A DNA stretch of 64,000 nt from Paramecium tetraurelia (taxonomy: Eukaryota; Ciliophora; Oligohymenophorea; Peniculida; Parameciidae). A program made the position numbers and the translations under genes. The number at the start of each line of letters is the position of its first letter. The first letter of the stretch is position 1. The notes below the pieces were generated by a model that had not been told where the DNA came from, ran no database searches, and saw nothing but the letters and a program-made list of their open reading frames with translations. Location of the stretch: NCBI RefSeq assembly GCF_000165425.1, contig NW_001799631.1:155422-219421 (forward strand). The letters run 5' to 3'. Of the stretch, positions 36,187-49,761 are shown one piece after another.

Positions 36187-36338
36187 TATAAAGTCATTTA
36201 TGAGAATTTAAATATTTTCAAACGAATTTCTTTATATTATATAATATCTGTTATTTTAACTAATTAATGATTATGATTATATCCTAAAAACAATTAGAAT
36301 CAAATTCATCCAATATTAAAATTTATTTAAAATGAACA

Positions 36339-37819
36339 TCATAATTAATCATTATTCATAGCATTGTAGGAAGTTTAAAACACTCTTTCTCCATCCTCTT
36401 CGAAATGGTGCATTCTCAAATCCTTTTGTAATTGAGGGTCCAACTTATTAGGTGAACCCTGTTTGGTTCCATATTACGAATTATGAGTATCATAGGTGCC
36501 TAACTAACTGCCATAAACGAAATGCTATCTTCTTAAATCTTTGAGTTGTTCTTCACTCAAAGTATTAGGATTTGGAGTAATTTGACTTATTTTTTGAGGG
36601 TATTCTATAGGGTCAGTTCCCAATTGGAAATGGTGCTTCCTTAAATCCCTAATTTGATTTTTATCCAATTTAAATTAATCCACTTTTTCTGGCATTTAGT
36701 AACTAAAATATTGATAGAAATTACTTTCTATTGTTTTCAGTATTGTATTCTACTTGTTCATCTCCAAATTTGATAGCTGAGATTCTAGGATCTTTGGCAA
36801 GCTCAGGTTTTTGAGTATTTGGATTGACGTAATTGGTTCCATAACTAGTTTGATAATATCGATCATTCAAGAATCCATGTGTACCTATAGTCAATGAACT
36901 GGTTGGTAAGTTTGGTTAAGATACAGCAATGGCTGTTTTTTAGAACATCGATTATTTCGTTGTTTGGGGCATATCTGATTTTTGATAAGCAAAATCAAAA
37001 TGCGCTGTTCTTAAATCTAATAAGACTTCTTTATTGACTCTGATGACTTCCTTATTCTATTATCCTTAGAAGGCATCTTTATTCTGTGAACTCTTGACTG
37101 TAGGATCTTCACCCAAGACAAGATGAGATTCTTTGAGAAATTTCTCCAGATTTCCTTTAACATTGATTTTCGGATTCTATTATCCATCATGATATCGAAT
37201 GTAATTGGTAGTGTAATCTATTGGATTCTAAGATGACCGATAATTGATACATTCCCAATAGTGATGTTAGTCTTACGGATATCAGGAGCATGATATTCTT
37301 CTTTTTCAACTTTATATTCTTTGTTTGTATCTTGATATGTAGTAGTAAAGTAAGTTTTCAGATCTCCAAAATCATGATGATGTTTACGAATATTTACTTA
37401 TTGTTTTTTTTGAATATCCAACGGTTAATTCTTATATTATTAGTATTCAGTCTCACTAGGCACACTATGGAATCCCAATTTAAAATGATGACTGCGTAGA
37501 TCCTTCTAGGTTTCTTCAGACAGTTGTGCTTTTTATGATTCTTTTGGATTAAATGATAATTTTGCAATAGATTAATAATTGACATTGTCTTCTCCCAATT
37601 CAAAATGTGCTTTTCGAGGATTTGCAATGTATGCTTCAAAATGTTTAGCTTCTTCAGTTGCTGGTAATACCTTATCTGGTTTTTTGGCAATGTAGTCATC
37701 CAAGTAGTTCGTGCTACCAGAAGCTAACAAGTAATGCAATTGATCATACATTTATCAAAACCAACTGCGAAGTGAGCCATCCTAAAATCATTCATTTGTT
37801 TCTTGATATTGTTACTCAT
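36339..37819 (-). CDS. DLRxHF-repeat protein, axonemal-like
   Basis: About 465 residues built of repeats. A short motif of the form D-L-R-x-x-H-F-x-x-G recurs about nine times (DFRMAHFAVG, NPRKAHFELG, DLRSHHFKLG, NIRKHHHDFG, DLRTAHFDFA, DLRKHHFQLG, DLRRQHFVYG, DLRMHHFEED). Most are followed after 15-25 residues by a Y-x-T/S-x-Y block. Such evenly spaced tyrosine and HF motifs are common in microtubule inner proteins of cilia, and that is the proposed role. Introns of 26, 23 and 24 nt are placed by frame. No catalytic motif. Confidence 0.7.
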
Positions 37820-37881
37820 TATATTAAAGTTAGAGAATAATTATTATATATTAAATTTATATTTGTTGTTTTAATAATGTC

Positions 37882-38825
37882 TCATTAAGTTTGTCCAACT
37901 AGTGCTTCAGCAGCCTAAGGCACATCATCGACAGAGGCTTGTGATTCTGAACTTTATGTTTCTGTTTATTGAATTTCAGGAGTTTCAGATTATTATTCTT
38001 ATGATTATTATTATTCTTATTATTAAGCATCAACTTCTACTTATTATTATTATTCTTAAACTTATTCTTATACTTACTCAGTTGATTATACTTATTATTC
38101 TTATTAGACTTAGTCAACATTCACTTATTATTCTTTTTAGACTTATGGTACTTCAATTTATTCTTAAACTTCTTCGGCCATTTATGGTTATGTGGCAGTT
38201 GTCTCATCACCTTATCAATAGAATTGAGAATAATACTTGATGCATTATCGGATCCAGCCAATGATTATGATGGTTTTGCAATGAATACATCTTTTTATGT
38301 GTCAGCCATAACAAGTGGTTCTGTTAAACACTTTTCACTTGTCAAGAAAGCTACTTATTCATCTCTAGTAGAGTCTAAGGTAGTGAATTGTTATCTAAAA
38401 TGAATAAGATGATGTTACCCAATTGGAACATAAATGGAGAAGACTGGGATTTGGAAGTTCATGGCATCCTCAGCCTTGCATACTTTTCCTGATGTGCCTT
38501 TGAAATCGCATGCAGAGTAAAGTACAACACAATCTCCAGTGGCAGGTAAATCTTTTTCATATTAAGCAGCCAAAAAGACTTAGGATTGATCAGCACTAGT
38601 TAAGGATGATTAGTTTTCATCTTCATAATTGAATCCAGATTCATATTGTTTGGCAGGTTCTGAATTTTTAGCTAGTTCCTCCTCTGTAAACAATGAAGAT
38701 TATTGGGCGAAGACTGTGATTTACATGTAGGGCTTTTCCTCATCCTCCAACAATACAGCTGGTTCGTCTAAAAACTTGACTGCCTTGATAGCAACAATCA
38801 GCAATAAAATGTGAGATGCACGCAT
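37882..38825 (-). CDS. secreted beta-gamma-crystallin-like protein with Q/E/V-rich tail
   Basis: About 297 residues starting at ATG 38825 with a signal peptide (MRASHILLLIVAIKAVKFLD). A propeptide-like acidic region precedes a crystallin-type repeat: GDCVVLYSACDFKGTSGKVC and FSIYVPIG, followed by a second (VAFLTSEKCLTEPLVMAD). A low-complexity tail follows (EEVQEQIEVPQVQKEQQ and similar), ending ALVGQTQ. Beta-gamma-crystallin-like proteins occur in trichocysts, so a secretory granule protein is likely. A 24-nt intron and a 26-nt intron (ending AAG) connect the domains and are supported by the resulting frame. Confidence 0.65.
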
Positions 38826-39275
38826 ATTTATATATAATATTAAAAACGAATTAAACAATTTATAATAATTCAATTTGAACCTCCTACTTTCTAATCATAT
38901 TGGATATATATATACATATAAATAATTTTAAATATCATCATACACTAAAGACGTCCTCTATTTTCAACTCTCTCTACTCCTTAATCCTAGTAAGATTTCT
39001 GCATTTATTAAATGGAATTCTTGATTATGCATTTTTATTTCGATCTTTTAATCTTAACTTAATTTAAATCCAATAACTAGTATTTCATCAGTATTTTGAT
39101 ATTGTCTCTATTATGAACGTTAGAAAAATCACCCTCATTATATTTAACAAGGTCATTTGAATAAATATCTAGATATAATCTAATTGTCAAGAAAATTAAA
39201 TCTTTGAATTTTTTTGATATTCAATTACAACATGGCAGCATCTTTGAGAAAAAGTCATTTCCTGAATTAAAGATT
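38826..39275. other. intergenic, no gene seen
   Basis: AT-rich spacer upstream of the crystallin-like gene; nothing recognised. Confidence 0.5.
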
Positions 39276-39772
39276 TCATTCTTGAATCATCTGAATCAGA
39301 TCATTAATAATTTATTATTTAAACTTAAATTACAATAGATATTTATTTATCATTTCTTCTACTACTCCAAACCCTACTTGATACGAGGTACCAACTCCTC
39401 TATTATTAAAATATGATGAGAATTCCATACCTCTCACTTGTCTTGCCTTCTCTCTTATTTACTACATATTCTTGCTCTTGGCATTGGCTCTGATCTTCTT
39501 GAACATAGGTGCATATTTGAACACATCGGGAATCACAACAAATCTAATCTAACTGCCTCTCAAATAGACTTATTCTAAAGACATTGGTCTTCCATCTCGA
39601 GTGACCATCTGCACTTCATCCAATCGGACATTCATTGTATCCTTGCTTTAATATTTGTGGTTACTTCAGCCTCTGCCATGTATCCAGTGAACATCTCGCC
39701 TGTTTTGAGTTCGACTGTAACAATGTGATGAGCAGCTTCATGCATGATTTTGAGAGGGACACCCAAAGACAT
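39276..39772 (-). CDS. SNRPD3: spliceosomal Sm protein D3
   Basis: About 140 residues starting MSLGVPLKIMHEAAHHIVTV. Sm1 (VELKTGEMFTGYMAEAEDTMN) and Sm2 (YLRGSQIRFVVIPD) motifs are intact, followed by the D3-type FKYAPMFKK segment. It forms the heptameric Sm ring on U1, U2, U4 and U5 snRNAs. A 23-nt intron splits the Sm1 motif (after the AEAE codons). The C-terminus carries a short non-RG extension instead of the long RG-rich tail of animals. Confidence 0.92.
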
Positions 39773-39846
39773 TTAATTATATAATATTTAATATTAGTAT
39801 AAATTTACTTTTATATATATATAAATAAATAAAAAGATTTAAAGAA

Positions 39847-40250
39847 ATGGACAACAAGAAATCGTTATACGATAGATTTGGAGGTGATCAACAAGTGTCT
39901 GAATTGATCGATTAATTCTATTACAAAGTCCTGTTTGATAAGTTGTTAAGAGACAAGTTCTTGAAAGCTGATATGAGTCGTGTTAGATATCAATAGAAGA
40001 GATTCTTTTCTCAAATGATGGGCGACAAGAATACTTAATACACTGGCAAGTATATATAATCTAAGAACCCATTAGAGATTTAGTGGAAGTTCATAAAGAC
40101 TTGAATATTACAAATTAGCAGTTTGATAAATTTAAAGTGCACCTCAAAAACATCGCTCAGGACATGGAAGTAAGTGGAGCTGATTTAGAAGAGTTACTCG
40201 ATCACGTTGAAAAACACAGAGATCAAATAGTATTTAATAAAGCAGCATGA
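39847..40250 (+). CDS. truncated (2-on-2) haemoglobin
   Basis: About 125 residues (MDNKKSLYDRFGGDQQVSEL). It shows the truncated-globin N-terminal LYDRFGG helix, a Tyr pair at the B10 region (FYYKVL), DKFLKADMSRVRYQQKRFF, the YTGKDL motif with VHKDL carrying the proximal His, and ITNQQFDKF. It binds haem and O2/NO in the cytosol. The 26-nt intron inside the YTGK-DLVE junction fits the position expected in this family and is required for the frame. The stop TGA at 40248-40250 is 71 bp from the convergent small gene. Confidence 0.9.
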
Positions 40251-40321
40251 TTGAAACATGACAAGATAAGTATAAATAAGCCAATTCATAATTCTACTTT
40301 ATTATTATATATATTCATTAA

Positions 40322-40530
40322 TCATAAAAGCATCTAGGCTTTGAGTGATTTGGCCATATTGAAATTGAATCTCCACAATCTCTAAGTTGTCACTTGTGCA
40401 CACCTATTGTTTATAATCCAATCTCTTATTTATACCCATCTGAATAAACCAATGATATGTCTACATGTTGACAACCTCAGCACTGTGTCAGAGATTCAAG
40501 AAATCTCTTTGTAAGTGAATCCCAGAACAT
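40322..40530 (-). CDS. small hypothetical protein (about 61 aa)
   Basis: Start ATG 40530 (MFWDSLTKRFLESLTQ), 23-nt GT...TAG intron, then HIIGLFRWVQIRDWIINN and a basic end to TGA 40322. The spliced form reads continuously, whereas the unspliced frame stops at once. Rich in Trp, Arg and Ile; possibly membrane-associated or mitochondrial. No family recognised. Confidence 0.45.
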
Positions 40531-40735
40531 GATACCTTCCTACAGAGTTATTTCCTTCCTTAAAAAAAATAAAAATACTAAATTTGTAGTTTTATTACTG
40601 CTATATCTATTTGTTTAAAGGGATAAATTTTTGTTTTTAAAATCTCAGCACAATATATTCTGAACTGCAAAACATTAATTTAAGGTCTAAGATATAAGAG
40701 TTTCTAGCAGAAATTAGTCAATGAATATAAGGCAA

Positions 40736-41651
40736 TGGCTCTGAATTAGAACACTATTTGGTTTGATATCTCTATATTATACTCTCCTAGAATGTATATG
40801 AGATATTGCAGTTAGAAGATTGAAAATACCTTAAGTGATTAAACTCTATTTAAAATTTCCGAAATTCTCATTAATCCAAATCCTGATTATGATTGTAAGA
40901 TCTCTTTATTCAAACTTTATTTGGCTATGAAAATTTTGAACATAGAAATCCTTCTTATATATTAGATTTAAGCATATCATAAAAGGATAACCTCATAATT
41001 TCTATAAAGATTCAACTTGCAAAGATTATATGCCTTTTTTACTTAGAATTAAATTAATAATTTTTATTGTTATCTTGTAATCATTTTAACTAATTCTAAT
41101 TATATTGGATGCAATTCAAATAAAGTTGATGTTGCTATTGAATTACTGTGGTTTATTTATAAAATTATTGTAATAACCCAAAAATTTTAAGGGATGTAAT
41201 TTAGCAATATCTATAAAAAATAGATATTTCCTCTTTGATTTAATGAGAACTTTAAAATGTTATTTAAGTTTTTCTAAAATGTATGAACTTTGAAATACAG
41301 AAACCCATTCTTAAATTCATCTGCTAAGTATCTTCTATTAATCTTTTTGTCTCTGTTTTATTCCATATTTGCTATTGGTTAATACTTCATGAGATAACTA
41401 ATTTTATAAACCTATAGTTATCGGAAATGCATTTAGATAAGTTGATTGAATAAAATTCTTTATATTATCTCTCAGGACATATTCCAAATAGACAGGGATA
41501 AATTTGTTATATTATTTCATCAATACATCCCATTGATAAAGTACAATTGCATTGTACCTTGTTATTAATAGGGAAGTGGAGGTGGGTGATTATGCAATTT
41601 GCATCTGAACTGAGTGTTCATTTGAAACATAAAAATAGTTCTCTTAAATGA
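40736..41651 (+). CDS. probable gene with unresolved exons, hydrophobic
   Basis: Long open plus-strand stretches with gene-like codon use. One runs past 40736 (MALNQNTIWFDISILYSPRM) to TGA 41238, another from about 41280 to TGA 41651. Several GT...AG segments could be introns, and a likely transmembrane stretch (SAKYLLLIFLSLFYSIFAIG) appears when one 20-nt intron is removed. I could not find one splicing that reads through all. It might be a polytopic membrane protein or a decayed copy. Bounds are approximate. Confidence 0.35.
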
Positions 41652-41700
41652 AAAGATGTAATTATATAATATTTTTATATTTGAATATTGATGATTAACG

Positions 41701-42119
41701 TCAACCCTTCTTGTTTTCCAAATTCTCGAATTTTACCCATGAAGATCCAGATTCAATACTTTCTAACTAAAATGCAGATATTCACACACAGTTTACTTCA
41801 TCAGCTATTTCTTCTTCTGTATGCCCACTACGTAAAACTGATGTCCAAAAGTTTAGCCACTCCTCTTCTGATATCGTACCACTATTGTCAGTGTCTACTG
41901 ACTTAAATAATTCCTCTGTATTCAATTTTGCAAAATTACTCTTCCTTCATTACCATTGACATTTATATAAATACCAATATTTTATTGTTTCCGACTTCTC
42001 AATGGACTTTGATCCATCCACATCGAATCTTGCGAATAACTTTAACACTCGTTCTCTCATTTATGGAGATAACTGTATTATTTACAATTCTATACCTCTT
42101 TCCCTTAAGTTGGACCCAT
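41701..42119 (-). CDS. EF-hand calcium-binding protein
   Basis: About 111 residues starting MGPTQGKELSPQMRERV. It has two canonical EF-hand loops, DVDGSKSIEKSE and DTDNSGTISEEE, each with acidic or hydroxyl ligands at positions 1, 3, 5, 7, 9 and 12. A glutamate-rich C-terminus may hold a degenerate third hand. It binds Ca2+ and could act as a small sensor. Three introns (23 nt, 30 nt ending AAG, and 30 nt) are placed by frame. Its start is only 26 bp from the start of the channel gene on the other strand. Confidence 0.85.
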
Positions 42120-42145
42120 TCCTTATATTTTTTATAAATTTATTA
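42120..42145. promoter_or_regulatory. 26-bp bidirectional promoter interval
   Basis: Only 26 bases separate the start codons of the divergent EF-hand and potassium-channel genes. Unless the true starts lie further downstream in one gene, both promoters and 5' UTRs must fit here or extend into coding DNA. Confidence 0.4.
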
Positions 42146-45100
42146 ATGAATGACTAGGATTCTGGTTAGCACTTTCCATAGTCTCATCAGGCTCAAAATC
42201 AAATAGAAATCGCCAATAGAACATATAGCGAAATCCGTATGGAGCAGATTGTTGACGATTCTGACTACTTGTATCAATCCATGATCGATGATGACCAATA
42301 CTCTAGGGTCAAGGTCATTCCTACTATAGCTAATGAAACCATCATCTACCGAAATACTATTGATATGAAGAGATAACAACCTAACATATTTTAAAGATGC
42401 TTTGGAGGAAAGAGATCTTCGAATAAAGTTACTATGGCCTAGATCATTGATCTTCGATAAAAGGAGTTATTTAATGATTATGTATACGAGACTCAAAAGG
42501 ATGGGTTCCTTAAGCATGTCTAAAAGTACATTCATAAAATCAAAGTTCTTGAACCAGACTCATAATTTTACATCTTTTGGTAGGTCCTAAATAGTGCTAT
42601 GGTTATGATATTTTTCTTTTAAATACCTTTTGTTTTTGCGTATTAACCTCTTATAAAAGAGAAACAATCAGAGGACTATTTGAATTTCGAAATGTATGTA
42701 TTAAATTTAGCAATTGCAATATTTATAGTTGACATTGCTCTCTCTTTCAATATTGCCTTTTACAAATAAGGATATTTGGTGAGTGGGAGGAAACAAATAG
42801 CTTTAAACTATTTAAAAACTTATCTCTTCTTAGATCTGATCCCTTTATTTTGTCTAATTGAATATCGGATATTTCTTCTTTCTGACACACAATTCGGGAT
42901 CGAGATATTCTGCTTTCTTTTTAAAATTTACGAAGTCTTCAAAACTAGCAATATGATAGAAGAATACTTGCAATTAGAACCTTCAAGATTGTCAAAGTAT
43001 AGATTTCTAATGGTTATGCTTACTATCATTTGGCTATGTCATTTATTTGCATGTGTATTCTTTTTTATTGGAAGAAGGGAACTTAGTAAAGAAGACGATA
43101 GTGTTTCTTGGTTAAGTGAAAGTGATTTGATAAAAATGCATGGTGGATATACTAATTTAAAAAAACATATCTTTGAATTGCATTTATACTCCTTTTATTG
43201 GGCTGTCACTACTATGATTTCAGTTGGGTATGGAGATGTGACTCCTAAAAATGCGTGGGAAGTTGTTGTTACTGTAGTGACATAATTTATATCTTGTATT
43301 GTGTTTGCATATTCTGTTAATGCAATTTGGGAGATGATTAATTTATAGAATGAAAATAAACAGAAATTTCAGTATTTCTTAAAACATTATTTATTCTAGA
43401 AAGTATGTTAATGCAATTGAAAGATTTATGCGAGAACATAATGTGGACAGGCAATTAAAAGCCAGAATAGCAGCCTACTTATACCATCTTTGGGAATCTG
43501 AAAAAGCAAGGGATCACGAACTAGAATAGGCCATGATCCTAAAACTAGCTCCTGCTCTTAGAGAAGAATTAATTTATTAAACCCTAGGCAAGATGCTCAA
43601 TCACAATAAATTCTTCAGTTCCTTCCAATAAGATCTCTTAATAGAGATGGCATAAGATATTTAATAGTAATACTATTCTTAAGAAGAAGTGATATTCTAA
43701 GAAAGGGAAGAAATAGATGACTTTCCAGTCTTCTTCTTAACTAAGGGCTCTGTAGAAATATACTTGGATAGTGAGAAACGAATCAAATTGCACATTATGA
43801 AATCAGGCATCTTTGGAATTGTTGCTTTTATCACTGGCCATAAGAGAACAGCTTCAGCCCGTTGCTTAACTTACTCAGTTATATACAAACTCTCTAGAAC
43901 TTAATTTTTAAATAGACTAGAGAAATATTCTAAGGAGAAATAAAAATTCTTTGAGATCAGACATTAAGTTCTCTTCAATAAGAACTAAGTAGATTTAAAG
44001 TGTTACATTTGTGAAAGCAAAAAGCATTTAATTACCAATTGCAGAAAGACTCTCTACATACCTGAGAAAGTGTCTATTATATTTGAAACATACAATATTA
44101 AGAATCCCAGAAACCCAGCCTATTAAAGAAGAGTAGTCAAACAATAGTTTAAAGCTCTGTCTCACATAAGGGAAGTGTAAGTTAATGCAGTTGCCATGAA
44201 GAAGTACTTCCAAAATATCACATTCACCCAAAATTCAAGTGATGAAGATATAGAGTATAGTTCAGATGTGGATGATTATGAAGAGGAGATGGAGGACATT
44301 AAGAAGATAGTTGAGTAGGAGAAGGTAAATGCATAATTAAGAAGGAGAGGACAATGGATAGTTGATGACGATTATGAGATGAAGATTGATGAAGGTTAGG
44401 ATAATCAGAGTTTAGAGTAGTTATCAGATGGATTCAGAAAGTCTTAGCATTTAATTAAGCATTCTGATGAGGAAATCAAAAAGTAATCTAATAATAATAA
44501 AAAACAGAAATTCCAAAATCTAGTAAGATTATAAAAACTTAGGAATGTTAGAACTTATTCCATGTCCAGTTTGTCTCCAATTTAAGAATAAGTGAAGAAG
44601 CCCTCTCTCGTTAAAAAAGAGAAGACTCCATTAATGGCAAATAATGTTGTAGCGTAAAGGAAGAAGAGTAAATTAATATTGTAAAATGAAATCCAAGTAT
44701 GCGATAAGTCTTAATAACTTCAATAATCCAATGAGAAGTTGGATAAAGTATAATCACCTGATAGACATGTGTATAATGAATCTAAAAAGAGTGAACTCAT
44801 AAGAAAGATGAAATTTCTTTCTATTGCTTAGCCTAAGAATAAAGAAATTTAATCGATTTTAGATGAACTTAAGTAATTACTTCTATTATTATGATAGAAC
44901 TTATATATAAAATAGTTAGAATTTATAAGGTAGTGTTGCAAAAGAGACTGGATCTTCTTTGAGGACTGAGAAGGTTGATAATAATATTTAATAAGTTGAA
45001 ACTCATTCTGATGTTGATAGTCAATTTAGCATAGATCAAATGGCTAATTTTGATGCTTTTTTTGAAGAGGAGAATCCTGAAAAAGTAATAAAGAAGTTCA

Positions 45101-45162
45101 AAAAGCAAGCAAAAGAAAAACAGAAATAAAGAAGAACTACCATGATGAGACAATTTGTTTGA
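42146..45162 (+). CDS. CNBD-type potassium channel
   Basis: About 985 residues. Six-transmembrane core with pore motif TMISVGYGDVTP (GYGD, K+ selective), then a CNBD with IFGIVAFITGHKRTASARC (phosphate-cassette Arg). It belongs to the EAG/CNG/HCN superfamily. The S4 equivalent (FLFKIYEVFKTSNMIEEY) lacks the regular Arg/Lys array, so voltage sensing may be weak. Directly after the CNBD sits CYICESKKHLITNC, a C-x2-C-x4-H-x4-C pattern. The N-terminus and a 350-residue acidic/basic tail are unlike animal members. Two introns (28 and 25 nt) are placed by frame. Confidence 0.9.
44001..44042 (+). other. zinc-knuckle-like motif after CNBD
   Basis: Codons for CYICESKKHLITNC in the channel at 42146-45162. 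The spacing C-x2-C-x4-H-x4-C is that of CCHC zinc knuckles. The matching region of the second channel gene has CEACSSHHQFKHC at the same place after its CNBD. Confidence 0.6.
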
Positions 45163-45314
45163 GAATCAAGATACATATTTATTTTTTATATCTTACAATC
45201 ATCTTTCAATTATATTAATCATTCGAATTCAGAGCAATTGATTAATTGCTATTGTTTATTATACAATGTATTCAATATTTTATTATTAATTTATAAATAA
45301 AATTTAACGTATAT

Positions 45315-46735
45315 ATGAGTTAATTAGAACCATTTGAGCATCATTATAGTATTTAATACTTGGAAGTATTTGGATGTTGTCACACGAATCGACATATCTA
45401 CTCAGAGAAAATGATTTGCAAAGATTGTGGCATCTTCTTAAATAATGTAAAATTCATCATTAACTCTTAGCCCAACACCAAAGTCTACAAAACACTCAAA
45501 ATGAAATACAATGCATTTTTCAATCCAATTAAAGTGTTGCAAAAGATGATGGTAGAAGGTTAGCCAGCTGGACCTATCAAATAAAGATAATAATTCATAG
45601 AATTCATTTTGCAAGTGTCAGAAAGACTTAATCTCTCAATCAATACTTGTTTCCTAGCCATTGATTACATTGATGAATATTTCAATAAGGCTACAGTCGA
45701 TGAAAATCAAACATATCTATTTGTTTCGACAGCCCTTATGTTAGCGGCTAAGGCATAAGAACTTGATGAAAGAGTTCCTTTTATCAGCAAACTTAAGAGA
45801 TATGCCTCTATGACTAATCATCCTGAAATCAGTCAATTTAGCACACAAGATTTTAAATCTGCAGAAAAATAATTAATATAATCATTGGAATGGAAACTAC
45901 AAAGGAATACCCTATTAGATAGAATAGAAACTCTATTATCTTTTGGTGTAATTGACGATGATGATAGTTTAGGGCAACAATAGTAAAAAGAAAATAAGGA
46001 TTCAACTCATCAACAACATATCAAACTGAGGGACTTATAAGAAAATCAGATCTTATATTATGTTAAAGAAGTAGAGAGTAAATATGTTGAAATAGCTTTG
46101 TAAATTATTAAAGGTATTATTTCATTATATTAATAATTATTTTAGATGATTAACTATATTTCCAAACTGATTAGACTATCCTGGCTTTATCATGTGTTGC
46201 TTATCTAAGAAAAAAGGCTGGTCTTTTAAATATTTGGTCCCAGCAATTGTAAAGTCTGACTGGCTTTGGTGCTTAGAAAATATCATCTTCTGTTTCTTAA
46301 ATAATGACTCTTATTGCCAAAAGTAAGAGTTTCAAAACAATCTCAAAATTGTAGGTTAACCCTTCAGATTTATATTATGAATAAGTCAACACTCCTATCA
46401 ACACTCTCACAACAGTCAATTCAAATCACCTTCTGAATAGATAATTTTAGTTTGAATAAAAAAGGCAATCGTTTGGTGATGCTATGAATCAAAAAGTCAA
46501 AGTTCATCTGTTTTAATCTTAATCAACTGCTCACTTTGGTGATCTTAGCAAGTAGCAACTATACTATAATAACATGAATTACACTACAAATACCAATTAC
46601 TCATTTTTGAATGACAACTCTATAGGTCCTAGTAATTACATTAATTGTCATAAGATTCATCATAATGGGGAACTTGATAAAAAGTACGAATAAGCGCATA
46701 AAGTTGGGGTCAGTATGTTTAGATAAATGCAGTGA
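45315..46735 (+). CDS. cyclin-box protein
   Basis: About 462 residues. Residues 90-200 hold the cyclin fold: NTCFLAIDYIDEYF, TYLFVSTALMLAAKAQELDE and EKQLIQSLEWKLQRNTLLDR match helices of the N-terminal cyclin box, and a second helical set (QIIKDDQLYFQTDQTILALSC) follows. Such proteins activate cyclin-dependent kinases. Before it there is a Cys/His cluster, GCCHTNRHIYSEKMICKDCG, which could bind zinc and is unusual. One 33-nt intron. The C-terminal third is Q/N/S-rich. The class is not clear; it resembles transcription-type cyclins as much as cell-cycle ones. Confidence 0.85.
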
Positions 46736-47109
46736 CTATCTTATATTTTACTAATAAGGATAAAAATCATATATTTTTAAGTTGGTTTTCTCGAAAAGTA
46801 ATCATATCAATAATTATTGAAAGAATTTAGATATTCTTAAATATTTAATTATAAATATAATCGTTTTTAGAAAGACTAAATATTTTTAATTTAAATTATA
46901 TTTGTAATAATACTTCTAGATCAAAATTATGTAAAAATTTATATATTCTCATCTCTAAATTCTTTGGAATTGCATCTAATTGATTAGCTTATTATTTAAT
47001 TAGCATATCAGAATTTGTTGCTCGTGTTATTATTTTTTATACGTAATTATTTATAAGGATAATATTTGCTTTCTAAAATTTTCTATTTTCTTAATTATTT
47101 TTATTTGTG
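46736..47109. other. intergenic, no gene seen
   Basis: AT-rich spacer of 374 bases; nothing recognised. Confidence 0.5.
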
Positions 47110-49574
<2,465 letters not shown>

Positions 49575-49761
49575 ATTATATATTTTATGTATATTTCTTA
49601 ATAGTATTCATCAGATTTTGAATGAGTCACGGGTATGTTCTAATTATAATTATATAATTTTTGGGGATTTAAAACAGAAGTATCTTTTAAATAAATCATC
49701 ATTAAAGCAGAAGATGTCAATGGTTAGATAAATTTATTATATAAAATAACCTTAAATCTAT

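Noticed and set aside
37877-38240. Tyr-rich and Leu/Ile-rich plus-strand ORFs
   Set aside because: The minus-strand frame here gives a Q/E/V-rich protein continuous with the crystallin-like gene; the plus frames are its antisense.
40020-40320. Long minus-strand frame over the truncated-haemoglobin gene
   Set aside because: It has no composition of its own and overlaps a well-supported globin on the plus strand; the spliced small gene ends at 40322.
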